64,000 nt of DNA from Nostoc sp. NMS2 (lineage in GTDB: Bacteria > Cyanobacteriota > Cyanobacteriia > Cyanobacteriales > Nostocaceae): contig NZ_JABXKH010000167.1 in assembly GCF_017115105.1 (NCBI RefSeq), positions 62,001 through 126,000 on the forward strand, in the 5' to 3' direction. Shown here one piece after another: positions 46,358-55,661 of this stretch; position 1 is the stretch's first letter, and every line of letters starts with the position of its first letter. The position numbers and the translations under genes are program-made. The notes under the pieces are model-generated. The model was not told where the DNA came from and ran no database searches. It saw only the letters and a list, made by a program, of their open reading frames with translations.

Positions 46358-46660
46358 TCATTGAGAACATTCGGGTAAATCTCTACCAGCGTATTTACAA
46401 TCAAAATAAATTAAAGCTTCCCTAGTAGAGGTGAATGCTCTAGTTGTAGAGTATGCCTCACTGTTTTGACTTGCTTGAGATGACCAAACTTTCAAATAGT
46501 AATGACTATTATCATCAGTAGCCCATAATTCATAACGATAATTACCTCCTGAACCCTGACTGGTTAAATAGTCAGCTAGTACTTTATTTGATGTAGACAA
46601 CATGCTCAACACAGTTAAAACAGGAATTACAGCTACTTTTAGTATTTGGATTAATTTCAT
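46358..46660 (-). CDS. Exported hypothetical protein
   Basis: 100 residues from MKLIQILKVAVIPVLTVLSM (a start four codons upstream is also open). A signal peptide ends at VLA-DYL. The mature 70 residues (YRYELWATDDNSHYYLKVWS) are beta-rich with two Cys (FDCKYAG and ECSQ) that could pair. Unknown family; probably a small periplasmic protein. Confidence 0.6.
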   Translation of the reverse strand: MKLIQILKVAVIPVLTVLSMLSTSNKVLADYLTSQGSGGNYRYELWATDDNSHYYLKVWSSQASQNSEAYSTTRAFTSTREALIYFDCKYAGRDLPECSQ

Positions 46661-47015
46661 AAATGCACACAAAATTTACTCTCTCTAGCTTCTTTTCCCG
46701 ATGTAGCTTTTGAAACCAGTAATTACCTGGAATATTGTGTGAGGATATCGTAAGGCATTTACAAGAAGTTGGTTTGTAGCGCACTCCTGATTGAGTTGGA
46801 ATGAACCGCCGCCCGCTTCTCCGGTTTATTCCCTGAAGTCATTTATAAAACTTAACTTTAGTTAAATGATAAAAGCTATCAATAAGTCTGGTAGTATATC
46901 TTCAGGCTTATTGAGATAGATATTCATTAAGCTAATAATATATTTCAACAAGCAAGGCAAATAAGTATCCTTGCGTAAATTATTGCGTTCGCAAATCCAT
47001 ATATCAGGTGGCAAT

Positions 47016-47528
47016 ATGTCGAAAAAAATCGGTCTGTTCTATGGTACTCAAACTGGCAACACTGAATCTGATGCTGAAAAAATTCGGGATGAGTTTGGTA
47101 GTGATGTTGTAACATTACATCCCATTTACGAGGCGGATACTACCACTTTCGATGAGTATGAATTGCTGATTATTGGTTCTCCTACTTGGGATATTGGTCA
47201 ACTTCAGAGCGATTGGGAAAGCTTTTATTCCGATTTGGATGAAATAGATTTTAGCGGTAAGTTAGTTGCCTATTTTGGTGATGGAGATCAATATGGCTAT
47301 GCCGAGAACTTCCAGGATGCAATGGGAATTTTGGAAGAAAAAATTTCCCAGCGCGGCGGTAAAACTGTTGGCTACTGGTCAACTGAGGGTTATGACTTTG
47401 AGAATTCTAGAGCTTTGAAAAATGGCAAATTTGTTGGACTGGCACTTGATGAAGGTAGTCAATCCGATCTCACAGACGAGCGAATTAAAACTTGGGTTGC
47501 TCAGTTGAAAACAGAATTTGGTTTGTAG
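47016..47528 (+). CDS. isiB: Flavodoxin
   Basis: 170-residue long-chain flavodoxin that replaces ferredoxin under iron shortage. Start MSKKIGLFYGTQTGNTESDA includes the phosphate loop TQTGNT; SPTWDIGQLQSDW and FGDGDQYGYAENF are the FMN-binding 60s and 90s loops with Trp and Tyr stacking residues. The frame is open 15 codons upstream, but MSKKIG is the family start. The leader 46860-46970 has GATA-rich AT stretches in which Fur would be expected; I cannot point to a clear box. A strong hairpin follows the stop. Confidence 0.95.
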   Translation: MSKKIGLFYGTQTGNTESDAEKIRDEFGSDVVTLHPIYEADTTTFDEYELLIIGSPTWDIGQLQSDWESFYSDLDEIDFSGKLVAYFGDGDQYGYAENFQDAMGILEEKISQRGGKTVGYWSTEGYDFENSRALKNGKFVGLALDEGSQSDLTDERIKTWVAQLKTEFGL

Positions 47529-47533
47529 AGATT

Positions 47534-47557
47534 ATTGGCCCACATTTGTGGGCCAAT
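47534..47557 (+). terminator. Hairpin after isiB
   Basis: 11-bp perfect arms ATTGGCCCACA / TGTGGGCCAAT with a 2-base centre, 6 bases after the stop. T run is weak (ACTATTGATAATTT). Confidence 0.65.
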
Positions 47558-47589
47558 ACTATTGATAATTTAGAAATTATAGGTAATTT

Positions 47590-48342
47590 ATGTCTGATTC
47601 ATTTGATGTTCTGTGGTTAAATGCCAGTCCTATTTTGAAGCGTTTTGATAAACCGTTACTTGATTACTTATCTGGGTATATGAGAATTGCCCAGTGGGAA
47701 TACCAGCAAACCAAAGACGAAGCGAGTTCCATAGATCAAGCAGTGGAGTTGCTGGATGATTTTTTAGAATGGCGCGATCGCCCCGTGCATTTAGCGGGAC
47801 ATGGGATGGGTGGTGCGATCGCCTTAACCTTTGCTCGTCGATTTCCCCAAAAAGTGCGATCGCTCACCCTGCTGGCTGTAGCAGCCCAACCTGCAAACAA
47901 TTGGCAAGCTCACTATTACTTTCAACGACAACTTTTTAGCATCAGCCGTGAGCTAGTTTTAGCAAGCAACGTTCGCAGTCTATTTGGAAATCAACCACCT
48001 CATACCACTAAGAAGTTAGTAGCTGCCTTAGATAAAGATTTAGAACAATCTCCCTCACAACACTCTTTGTTTAAGTTGGTTTATTTACCCAAGGGTGGAG
48101 TTTCTATGCCAATGATGGTATGTGGTAGCAAGAGCGATCCGGTAGTCAATTCAACTGTATTGCATGACTGGTTGAATTGGTTGAAGCCAGAAGATAAACT
48201 CTGGGAATGCCCACAAGGGTATCATTTTTTTCACTACTTCTATCCTCAACAGGTTGGCGAAGAGATTTTGAGTTTTTGGAAACGCCACCATTCGCATTTG
48301 CTAGAAGCATCTGCACTATCTTTTAGCACTTCTACAAATTAA
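47590..48342 (+). CDS. Alpha/beta hydrolase-fold protein with altered nucleophile elbow
   Basis: 250 residues. Fold elements are clear: HLAGHGMGGAIALTFARRFP (nucleophile elbow), LTLLAVAAQP, and the late MPMMVCGSKSDPVVN (acid) and GYHFFHYFYP (His region). The elbow reads GHGMGG, with Gly in place of the usual Ser nucleophile, so it may not be an esterase. Such cyanobacterial members could be non-catalytic or use different chemistry. It lies 60 bases after isiB in the same direction and might be cotranscribed by read-through. Confidence 0.82.
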   Translation: MSDSFDVLWLNASPILKRFDKPLLDYLSGYMRIAQWEYQQTKDEASSIDQAVELLDDFLEWRDRPVHLAGHGMGGAIALTFARRFPQKVRSLTLLAVAAQPANNWQAHYYFQRQLFSISRELVLASNVRSLFGNQPPHTTKKLVAALDKDLEQSPSQHSLFKLVYLPKGGVSMPMMVCGSKSDPVVNSTVLHDWLNWLKPEDKLWECPQGYHFFHYFYPQQVGEEILSFWKRHHSHLLEASALSFSTSTN

Positions 48343-48362
48343 GTTAAGACTAGTAAGTGTTT

Positions 48363-49265
48363 TCAAAGTCTTATACCGACTTGAGTTTGGTAGTGCCGCC
48401 ATTTTTCCTGTTGACGCGCTCTTTTCTCTTCGGTGAGGCTATCAAAACAATAGGCACAGGAGATACCCTGCTCATATTTTGGAGACATCTTATCTTCTTC
48501 AGAAATCGGATACCCACAACAGAAGCACAACTCATAACTTCCTTCCTCCAACCCATGACTGACAGCTACCCGCTCGTCAAAGACAAAACATTCACCTTGC
48601 CATAAACTTTCTTGTGCTGGAACTTCTTCCAAATACTTGAGAATGCCGCCTTTGAGATGATAAACTTCTGCAAAACCTTGGGCAAGCATGAAAGATGAAG
48701 CCTTTTCACAGCGAATGCCACCTGTACAAAACAGGGCAACCTTTTTGTGCTTAGTTGGGTCGAGGTTGTGTAGCACATAATCGGGAAATTCTCGGAATGA
48801 GCCAGTTTGGGGATTTTCTGCCCCTTGAAAAGTACCGATATTCACCTCATAATCATTGCGGGTGTCAATCACAGTTACTTCTGGATCGCCAATCAAATCA
48901 TTCCATTCTTGGGGACTGACATAAGTGCCAACTTTCTCAGTTGGGTCAATTTCAGGCAACCCCAAAGTGACAATTTCTGACTTCAACCGTACCTTCATCC
49001 GCTCAAAAGGCGGATTTTCGGTATGGGACTCTTTGTATTCTAAGTCTGCTAAACGGGGGTCAGTCCGCAGAAACCAGAGAACAGAATCAATCGCCTGACG
49101 CGAACCCGCAATTGTACCGTTAATGCCTTCTTGTGCCAACAAAATTGTTCCCTTGACACCTTGCGCTTGGCAGTAAGACAGCAGAGGATCTCGTTTCTCG
49201 GCAAAATCTGGCAGCTTGACAAATTTATACAGGGCTGCAATAATTCGAGTGTTTTCTGGTTTCAT
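48363..49265 (-). CDS. trhO: tRNA uridine(34) hydroxylase TrhO (rhodanese-related)
   Basis: 300-residue protein, formerly YceA. N-terminal acylphosphatase-like domain ([19 protein letters not shown] then [14 protein letters not shown]) and central rhodanese domain ([20 protein letters not shown], active-site Cys in [16 protein letters not shown]). The C-terminal tail holds a zinc-type Cys cluster (CFCCGYP and ISCAYCFD). TrhO hydroxylates U34 of tRNAs in an O2-dependent way, the first step towards 5-methoxyuridine-type modifications. Full length. Convergent with the hydrolase gene. Confidence 0.93.
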   Translation of the reverse strand: MKPENTRIIAALYKFVKLPDFAEKRDPLLSYCQAQGVKGTILLAQEGINGTIAGSRQAIDSVLWFLRTDPRLADLEYKESHTENPPFERMKVRLKSEIVTLGLPEIDPTEKVGTYVSPQEWNDLIGDPEVTVIDTRNDYEVNIGTFQGAENPQTGSFREFPDYVLHNLDPTKHKKVALFCTGGIRCEKASSFMLAQGFAEVYHLKGGILKYLEEVPAQESLWQGECFVFDERVAVSHGLEEGSYELCFCCGYPISEEDKMSPKYEQGISCAYCFDSLTEEKRARQQEKWRHYQTQVGIRL

Positions 49266-49336
49266 CCCTTTAGTAACAGAATAATATAAGTTACAATAGC
49301 AACGGCAAGCGAAGTTGCCTGCTATTTTAATTTTAT

Positions 49337-49409
49337 GGGGGTTTAGCTCAGTTGGTAGAGCGCCTGCTTTGCAAGCAGGATGTCAGCGGTTCGAGTCCGC
49401 TAACCTCCA
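49337..49409 (+). tRNA. trnA: tRNA-Ala(TGC)
   Basis: 73 nt, complete cloverleaf: acceptor GGGGGTT/AACCTCC with the G3-U70 wobble pair that identifies tRNA-Ala, D arm GCTC..GAGC with GGTAGA, anticodon stem CCTGC/GCAGG with loop TTTGCAA (anticodon TGC), T arm GTTCGAGTC. CCA is not encoded. A stand-alone tRNA outside an rRNA operon. Confidence 0.97.
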
Positions 49410-49570
49410 TTAGATATAATTTATCTCAAGTGCGATCGCTAGGAATACCAAAATAAAACACACCTCAATCAAAATCTCTTTATCTAGTGCGGAATGAGGT
49501 TTTGGTAATTGTTAGGCAAAAAGTTAAAAGATAGGTAAGTTAGTATTGCATCCAATTGCCTTATTTTTAA

Positions 49571-49693
49571 GGGACTTTCAAGAAACAAATTATCCATCTT
49601 GTGGGGTGGGCATCCTGCCCGCCCTGAATATGGGATTGGTGTCCTCACCCGTCCCACAAGAAAGTTTGGGATGTTTTTTTATTTGGAAGTCCC
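49571..49693. mobile_element. MITE with 3-bp TSD, copy 2
   Basis: 123-base element with ends GGGACTTTCAAG.. and ..TTTGGAAGTCCC, flanked by TAA on both sides. The interior has the CTTGTGGGGTGGGCATC / CCGTCCCACAAG pair. Same length and ends as 21810-21932. The surrounding gap (49410-50016) contains no gene. Confidence 0.75.
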
Positions 49694-50016
49694 TAAAGCC
49701 GTACTTAGTTAGAGCAATCTCTAAATAATGAAGTCAACTGTTACCTGACAGAACTTAGGTAATTTTGAGGTTCAAAATTTGCGGTTGAATTTGTTAGCAG
49801 TGACAGCAGCCTTAACTAAGTATCCCGCAACAATATTTCTGTTGTGGAGTTATAACCCACATTCCACAATTCAATCGGTAGTATTAACACTTAATTTACT
49901 GGTTACAAAAAGTGGAAAGATGGGACGATAAAGTGTTGCTACAATAAGCGTCTTAGTTGGTGTCATCCAGAGCCAGTTAATCAAAGTTTGACTTATATAT
50001 ACTTTTAGGGGGTTGT

Positions 50017-50463
50017 TTGAAAAAGCGTCCATTGGGGTTAGTGGCAATTGTTGTCTACAAATCATTTGCTGCCTCGCTGCTTATGGTTACTTCCATCGCT
50101 TTATTATTGACATTAAAAAATTATCAAACTCTAGAGGTTTTCTCAGAAAATTATGTTTTAGAAGGTAAATCGATAATTATTGATTGGATTTTAAATAAAG
50201 TTATCAACTTAAATCCTAGAACTTTGGCATTTAGCGGTATTGGAGCAGGAATTTATGCTATTGTTACTACTATTGAAGCTATTGGTTTATGGTACGAGAA
50301 GAGTTGGGCCCATGTCTTAGTATTGGGACTTGTCGGTATCAGTATTCCACCAGAAGTTTATGAATTAATTCGGGGAATATCTCTTATAAAAATATTTATC
50401 TTCTTATTGAATCTAGCGGTATTTTCATATCTATTCCGAACTTTTCCTAAACATGCAAAGTAA
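50017..50463 (+). CDS. DUF2127 membrane protein
   Basis: 148 residues with four hydrophobic segments. Opening KKRPLGLVAIVVYKSFAASLL and middle TLAFSGIGAGIYAIVTTIEAIGLWYEKSWAHVL (read as two stretches) plus ISIPPEVYELIRGIS are DUF2127 features. Unknown function. TTG start inside the sequence GGTTGTTTGAAAAAG, which resembles the terminal repeat of the element at 63689; the true start may be further in. Ribosome site AGGGGG is upstream. Confidence 0.8.
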   Translation: MKKRPLGLVAIVVYKSFAASLLMVTSIALLLTLKNYQTLEVFSENYVLEGKSIIIDWILNKVINLNPRTLAFSGIGAGIYAIVTTIEAIGLWYEKSWAHVLVLGLVGISIPPEVYELIRGISLIKIFIFLLNLAVFSYLFRTFPKHAK

Positions 50464-50594
50464 TTTTTTATTCGATACTTAGGATCTATCTTTTAAGAGT
50501 TTCTTAGTGCTAAGTCTTGAGTAAAAAGTAGTACTTATGAATCTTTCCACTCAGTACGTTGTACAATCGCTAAAAATACAATCTGGAGAGCGAC

Positions 50595-52001
50595 TTGCCT
50601 AGATCGATTCAGTCTACTCAACCACCACTGAAATTTATTACTCAACGGTTTAACCCGTTGGTACTCCAGATTGTTCGGTGGTTACTACCGATCGCACTAC
50701 GGTTTCGCACTCGCCCTTGGCTAACGGCAGGGATTGTCGGTATTGAAGCCCAGAATGTTGAGGTATTAGCTGAACTTTATCAACAATTCCAAGCTGGGAA
50801 AATTCGCTTTTTGTTAGCATTCCGTCACCCAGAGGTGGAAGATCCTCTGTGTATGCTGTATTTGCTTTCCCGCATTGTGCCACGGGTTGCCCGTCAGGAA
50901 GGTATTGGACTGCAATCCCTTGTTCACAGTTATTTTCTCTATGACCGGGGGATGACGGTTTGGGCTGGAAATTGGCTAGGTTGGTTATTTTCACGGGTGG
51001 GAGGTGTGCCGGTTCATCGCGGTAGGCGACTAGATCGGCAAGCGATTCAAACTGCACGGGAGTTGTTTACTAATGGCGAACTACCGATCGCAGTAGCACC
51101 AGAAGGCGGTACTAATGGTCATAGTGGTATTGTTAGCCCACTGGAACCAGGCGTTGCTCAAATGGGGTTCTGGTGTGTAGAAGATTTACAAAAAGCCAAT
51201 CGCACTGAAACTGTGATTATTGTGCCGATCGCTATCCAGTATCGCTACGTTGAGCCACCTTGGTCTAAACTGGATTGGCTCTTAAGTAAGTTAGAAGCTG
51301 ATAGCGGCTTGGCAGTTAAGGAAATTGATCGGGGCACTTGTGAAGAGATTTACTATCAACGCCTCTATAGGTTGGCTGAATATCTCGTTACTGAGATGGA
51401 AGAATTTTATCGCCGCTTCTATCATCAAGACATCCCAAAAACCATCTCAACTGATGAATCTGCTAGTCCAAATCAGATATTAATTGACCGACTTCATCGC
51501 TTGCTGGATAAGGCTTTACAAGTTACCGAGCAATATTTTGGAGTTCAGGCACAGGGTAATTTTATTGACCGTTGTCGCCGCTTGGAAGAGGCTGGCTGGA
51601 ATTACATTTACCGCGAAGATTTGCCAGATATCAATGCTTTACCACCCTTTAAACGCGGTTTGGCAGACTGGGTTGCCGAGGAAGCAGACTTGCGGATGCG
51701 GCACATGCGGATAGTGGAAAGTTTTGTTGCAGTCACAGCTACTTATATTCAAGAAAAACCGACAGCAGAACGGTTTGCAGAAACAGCCTTACTTGTATTC
51801 GATATGCTTTCTCGAATTCAAAATACAACCCTTCCAGGGCGACCTCGCTTAGGTTTGCGACAAGCACACATCACTGTGGGAGAGCCAATTTCGGTTACTG
51901 AACGCTTTCGCAATTCTCAGGGCGATCGCTATGCAGCTAGACAAGGTGTAAGCGATTTGACAAAAGATTTGCAAATTGCTTTAGAGAAGATGATTAACTA
52001 G
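50595..52001 (+). CDS. PlsC-like 1-acylglycerol-phosphate acyltransferase family protein
   Basis: 468 residues, longer than PlsC. Acyltransferase motifs in residues 60-210: RHPEVEDP in place of the usual HxxxxD block, GGVPVHRGRRLD, and VAPEGGTNGHSGIV (third motif, usually FPEGTR). No signal peptide; a hydrophobic segment near residue 20 could bind the membrane. The C-terminal half is helical and unique to cyanobacterial members. It probably transfers acyl chains in lipid synthesis, but the altered motifs leave the acceptor open. TTG start preceded by GGAGAG. Confidence 0.82.
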   Translation: MPRSIQSTQPPLKFITQRFNPLVLQIVRWLLPIALRFRTRPWLTAGIVGIEAQNVEVLAELYQQFQAGKIRFLLAFRHPEVEDPLCMLYLLSRIVPRVARQEGIGLQSLVHSYFLYDRGMTVWAGNWLGWLFSRVGGVPVHRGRRLDRQAIQTARELFTNGELPIAVAPEGGTNGHSGIVSPLEPGVAQMGFWCVEDLQKANRTETVIIVPIAIQYRYVEPPWSKLDWLLSKLEADSGLAVKEIDRGTCEEIYYQRLYRLAEYLVTEMEEFYRRFYHQDIPKTISTDESASPNQILIDRLHRLLDKALQVTEQYFGVQAQGNFIDRCRRLEEAGWNYIYREDLPDINALPPFKRGLADWVAEEADLRMRHMRIVESFVAVTATYIQEKPTAERFAETALLVFDMLSRIQNTTLPGRPRLGLRQAHITVGEPISVTERFRNSQGDRYAARQGVSDLTKDLQIALEKMIN

Positions 52002-52069
52002 GTGTAAATACAGCAGATTTCAATAATCATTTTTTAATAGGAAATAGACCCGCGCAGTAGGGGCAATTC

Positions 52070-52354
52070 CAATACGGTTCGGTTAATATCCCCCCAACCC
52101 CCCTTAAAAAGCTACCGTGTATACATAAGTGACTTATTTTGCTCAAAGCGCTCCCAGACCTAACCCCCAGCCCCTTCCCTGCGAGGGAAGGGGAGTAAGA
52201 TTCAAAGCCCCTCTCCGCGTCGGAGAGGGGTTTGGGGAGAGGTCTGCTGACTTGTGTATACACGGTAGCCTTAAAAAGGGGGGCTTTTAACCCTCTTTTA
52301 CCCCCTTTTTAAGGGGGTCGCCGCAGGCGGGGGGATCTTAACCTAACCGTATTG
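52070..52354. mobile_element. MITE with 10-bp TSD, copy 2 (host of nested element)
   Basis: Ends CAATACGGTTCGGTTAA / TTAACCTAACCGTATTG, flanked by identical GGGGCAATTC decamers (52060-52069 and 52355-52364). The interior is the CCCCCCTTAAAAA / TTAAAAAGGGGG palindrome, split by another element (52111-52269). Without the nested insert it is about 118 bases, near the 110 of copy 1. Confidence 0.8.
52111..52269. mobile_element. Nested MITE with 8-bp TSD
   Basis: 159 bases with terminal inverted repeats GCTACCGTGTATACA(T/C)AAGT, flanked by CTTAAAAA on both sides (52103-52110 and 52270-52277). Its interior carries the CCTTCCCTGCGAGGGAAGG and CTCTCCGCGTCGGAGAG palindromes. It has inserted into the 10-bp-TSD element, so it is younger. 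Confidence 0.8.
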
Positions 52355-52547
52355 GGGGCAATTCATGAATTGCCCCTACCTGATAGTTAGGATTTTAGCT
52401 AAAGTTTTGCGTAAGTCTTAATAGAAAGATACTCTTACGTAAAGAAACATGATGCAACTTGATTGATGATTAGTTCGTGTTCAGAAGAGGATTGAAATTC
52501 CTCTTGAACATAAGCAACGGAATTAAGAGATTTAATCGAGGTCTTAA

Positions 52548-52668
52548 GGGATTTCCAAATAAAAAACATCCCAAATTATCTTGTGGGATGGGCATTTTGC
52601 CCGTCCCAGATTTAAGGCGCTCATGTTGCTCACCCCACAAGATGGATAATTTATTTCTTGTCAGTCCC
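52548..52668. mobile_element. MITE with 3-bp TSD, copy 3
   Basis: 121 bases starting GGGATTTCCAAAT and ending GTCAGTCCC, flanked by TAA on both sides. Interior CTTGTGGGATGGGC.. / ..CACCCCACAAG. Most diverged of the three copies. Confidence 0.7.
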
Positions 52669-52810
52669 TAAACCTATTGTGAACTGATTGGTTCTTAGAC
52701 AACTCTTCACCCGATTGGGTGAATGCGATCGCTGCATCCAGAACTACTCTGAAAGTAGAGGAGCTTTTTCTACTGTTAGTGATAACGCCAACAGCCAAAA
52801 AAGTCTCATA

Positions 52811-55477
52811 ATGGCTATGATTGCCTTGAATATTATGTCAATTGCTGATATATCAAAGGTTCAAAGAGTGGATGAAATTGTAAAATCACCGCAGAAACAA
52901 GATTTCCAACCAGAGAATATCACTCTATTGGAAACAATTGCTGCCAATTTACCGGGGATGATTTTCCAAATTCTGCAACGGCAGGATGGCTCTGTGTTTA
53001 TCCCTTATGTTAGTTCTGGTTGTGAATATTTGTATGAATTAAAACCAGAAGCTGTACAGGCAGACTTTCAGGTGCTATACAAACAGATTCATCCACAGGA
53101 TATAAAAGCTTTTACAGAATCTATTACTCTTTGTAGTACTACTTTTAAACCTTGGCATTGGGAAGGTCGCATTATTACGCCTAGTGGCAAACTGAAGTGG
53201 ATTCAAGGTACTTCGCAACCCGAATTACAAGAAGCAGGCGATTTTCTTTGGAATGGCTTGGTCATGGATATTACAGACCGAAAACAAGCCGAAGAAAAAT
53301 TGCAAGAGAGTGAGGCTCGGTATAAAGCAATTTTGGATGCTATTCCCGATTTGATGTTTCGCATTAGTCGTGATGCCGAGTATCTAGATTTGAAAAGTGA
53401 GGGAGCAAATGTCACTCTTTCGAGAGAAGAAATAGTTGGAAAACGTGTCCAAGAGTTATTGCCTAGTGATGTTGCAGCCATTAGCCTGGAAGCGATCGCT
53501 AAAACTTTAGATTCTGGAACTTTGCAAACTTGCGAATATCAACTACCAACGCCTTTGGGAGTCAGAGATTATGAAGCGCGGTTGGTAGTGAGTGGTGAAG
53601 ATGAGGTACTAGCAATTGTCCGAGACATCACAGAACGCAAACAAGCAGAAGTCAGTTTACAAAATCTTGCTCAAAAATTTGCGAAAGCTTTTAGTTGCAG
53701 TCCCGATTCCATTACCATTAGTACGCTCCAAGAAGGACGCTTCATCGAAGTTAACGACAGTTTTGTCAAACTCTCAGGTTATGAGCGAGATGAGGCGATT
53801 GGTAAAACTTCTTTTGAATTAAATCTTTGGGTACACGATCGCGATCGCCTAAATTTGTTACAGGAGTTGCAAAGCACAGGAGTTGTTCGCAATTTGGAAT
53901 TTGAATTTCGGCAAAAGTCTGGCAAGATAATTACAACGCTGCTTTCAGCCGAAATCATTGATTTAGATAATATCCCTTCGATCCTAGCAGTCCATCATGA
54001 CATTACAGAACGCAAGCAAGTAGAAGCGCAATTCCGTCTATCAGCACAACGCGATCGCTTGTTGGCAGAAACCCTAGTGCGAATTCGGTCTTCCCTTAAC
54101 CTAGAAGAAATTCTGCAAACCACCGTAACGGAAGTTAGGCAATTTCTGCAAGCAGATAGAGTTTTCATTGCTTTAAATAATGCCAAGTTAGGAGTCAGAA
54201 CCCTTGCCGAATCAGTAGATCCCAAGTATCCATCAGTCTTAGGTTGGTCTACTAATGATGAAGCTTATTTACAAGAATTGAGAAACTTACTAAAAGATAA
54301 TCTGGTGCGTGTCGTTGAAGACATTACACAAATAGCAGTGTCTCCCAAAGTTAAAGCACACTATCAAAAATTCCAAACGAAGGCTAGCTTGGCAGTGCCA
54401 CTGATGGTAGGCAATGAATTATTTGGTGCGTTAATTGCCAATCAATGCTCAGGTTCGCGTCATTGGCAGCCAATAGAAATTGATTTGTTACAACAGATGT
54501 CAGAACAAGTTGCGATCGCCATTCAGCAAAGCCAAATATACCAAAAACTCGCAGAACTTAACACTAATTTAGAACAACAAGTAGAAGAACGTACAGCCCA
54601 ATTGCAGCAGAAAATCCAAGAAGTTGAAAAATTGGATCGGGTAAAAGATGTTGTTTTGCATACAGTTGCCCACGATTTACGAACTTCGGTGATGGGTAAC
54701 TTAATGGTGTTAAAGAATTTGTTAAATCAGGGAGTGGGGAGTGGGGAGTGGGGAGCAGGGAGCAGGGAGCAGGGGAGCAGGGGAGCAGGGGAGCAAAGGA
54801 GCAGGGGGGAAATTAGAGCAAGTCTTTCCCCTCTGCCCCCAATCCCCTCTGCCCCTCTGCCTCTTTCCCATGCCCAATCCCCAATTCCAGTATCTCGCTC
54901 AATAATCGAGCGGATGATTCAAGGGAACGATCGCCAACTAGCGATGATTAACTCATTGCTAGAAATTAATTCTTGCGAACAACAGGGTATTGACATCAAA
55001 CATGAACCTGTGCAACTTAGCACCCTGCTGGGAGGAACAGTCACCCACTTGGAACCGATGTTGACACAAAATCAAGCGACTCTGAAGAACTTGGTTCCCG
55101 CAGATTTACCGTTAGTAATGGCAGATGGAACTCTGTTGGAAAAAGTTGTGGTAACTTTAATCACACATAGCTTGCTAAATAATCCACCAGGATTAAATTT
55201 TATTCTTAGTGCCAGCATTGAGGAGGGAATGATTCGCACTCAGATTCAAGATGATGGTGTAGTAATGAGTAAACTAGAGTGCGATCGCCTTTTCGATCTC
55301 CATGTCCGCGATCCCCAAGATTGTTGTTCCACCAGCATTGGCTTAAAAATGTATCTTTGTCGGAAAGTTATTAAGGCACATGGCGGCAAAATCGGTGTTA
55401 TTAGTAACCGCAAGCGCGGGTTAACTTTCTGGTTTACATTACCTCTCTTCACTTCATTCGCAATAAATCGCCCATAA
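52811..55477 (+). CDS. PAS-PAS-PAS-GAF histidine kinase with decayed ATP lobe and repeat insertion
   Basis: 888 residues from MAMIALNIMS (a TTG 41 codons upstream is open but the extra part shows no homology). Three PAS domains (LETIAANLPGMIFQILQRQD; YKAILDAIPDLMFRISRD; FAKAFSCSPDSITISTLQEG), a GAF domain (LNLEEILQTTVTEVRQFLQA) and a kinase core with phosphoacceptor TVAHDLRTS. The DHp region is interrupted by about 55 residues encoded by GGGGAGCA-type repeats (54728-54892). The ATP lobe has lost key residues: TLITHSLLNN for the N box, DDGVVMSK for the G1 DxGxG, and SIGLKMYLC for G2. It is probably a sensory protein without kinase activity. The next gene encodes a related, intact kinase. Confidence 0.85.
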   Translation: MAMIALNIMSIADISKVQRVDEIVKSPQKQDFQPENITLLETIAANLPGMIFQILQRQDGSVFIPYVSSGCEYLYELKPEAVQADFQVLYKQIHPQDIKAFTESITLCSTTFKPWHWEGRIITPSGKLKWIQGTSQPELQEAGDFLWNGLVMDITDRKQAEEKLQESEARYKAILDAIPDLMFRISRDAEYLDLKSEGANVTLSREEIVGKRVQELLPSDVAAISLEAIAKTLDSGTLQTCEYQLPTPLGVRDYEARLVVSGEDEVLAIVRDITERKQAEVSLQNLAQKFAKAFSCSPDSITISTLQEGRFIEVNDSFVKLSGYERDEAIGKTSFELNLWVHDRDRLNLLQELQSTGVVRNLEFEFRQKSGKIITTLLSAEIIDLDNIPSILAVHHDITERKQVEAQFRLSAQRDRLLAETLVRIRSSLNLEEILQTTVTEVRQFLQADRVFIALNNAKLGVRTLAESVDPKYPSVLGWSTNDEAYLQELRNLLKDNLVRVVEDITQIAVSPKVKAHYQKFQTKASLAVPLMVGNELFGALIANQCSGSRHWQPIEIDLLQQMSEQVAIAIQQSQIYQKLAELNTNLEQQVEERTAQLQQKIQEVEKLDRVKDVVLHTVAHDLRTSVMGNLMVLKNLLNQGVGSGEWGAGSREQGSRGAGEQRSRGEIRASLSPLPPIPSAPLPLSHAQSPIPVSRSIIERMIQGNDRQLAMINSLLEINSCEQQGIDIKHEPVQLSTLLGGTVTHLEPMLTQNQATLKNLVPADLPLVMADGTLLEKVVVTLITHSLLNNPPGLNFILSASIEEGMIRTQIQDDGVVMSKLECDRLFDLHVRDPQDCCSTSIGLKMYLCRKVIKAHGGKIGVISNRKRGLTFWFTLPLFTSFAINRP
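54728..54892 (+). repeat. In-frame tandem-repeat insertion inside the kinase
   Basis: GGGAGTGGGGAGTGG, GGGAGCAGGGAGCA and their complement-like CCCCTCTGCC units form 165 bases, a multiple of three. Compared with the downstream paralogue (NLLARPEENISISRS) the insert lies between NLLNQ and SRSIIERM. It encodes GVGSGEWGAGSREQ-type low-complexity residues. Confidence 0.85.
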
Positions 55478-55661
55478 ATCACCAAAAAATGAGAGGGTGT
55501 TATTTATAGCAATATAAAACCTCTTGCAAAAGTGCTTTTTGCACTCTTGTGGGAAAAGGTTAAAGGGTAAGAGTGAAATACAAAACCTTTACCCTTTCCC
55601 CCTTCCCCTTTTCCCTACTTTTGCAAGAAGTCTATTGAGTAAAGGAAACACCCTCGACGGT

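Noticed and set aside
46860-47010. Fur box upstream of isiB
   Set aside because: GATA-rich stretches are present but none forms a convincing 19-bp dyad.
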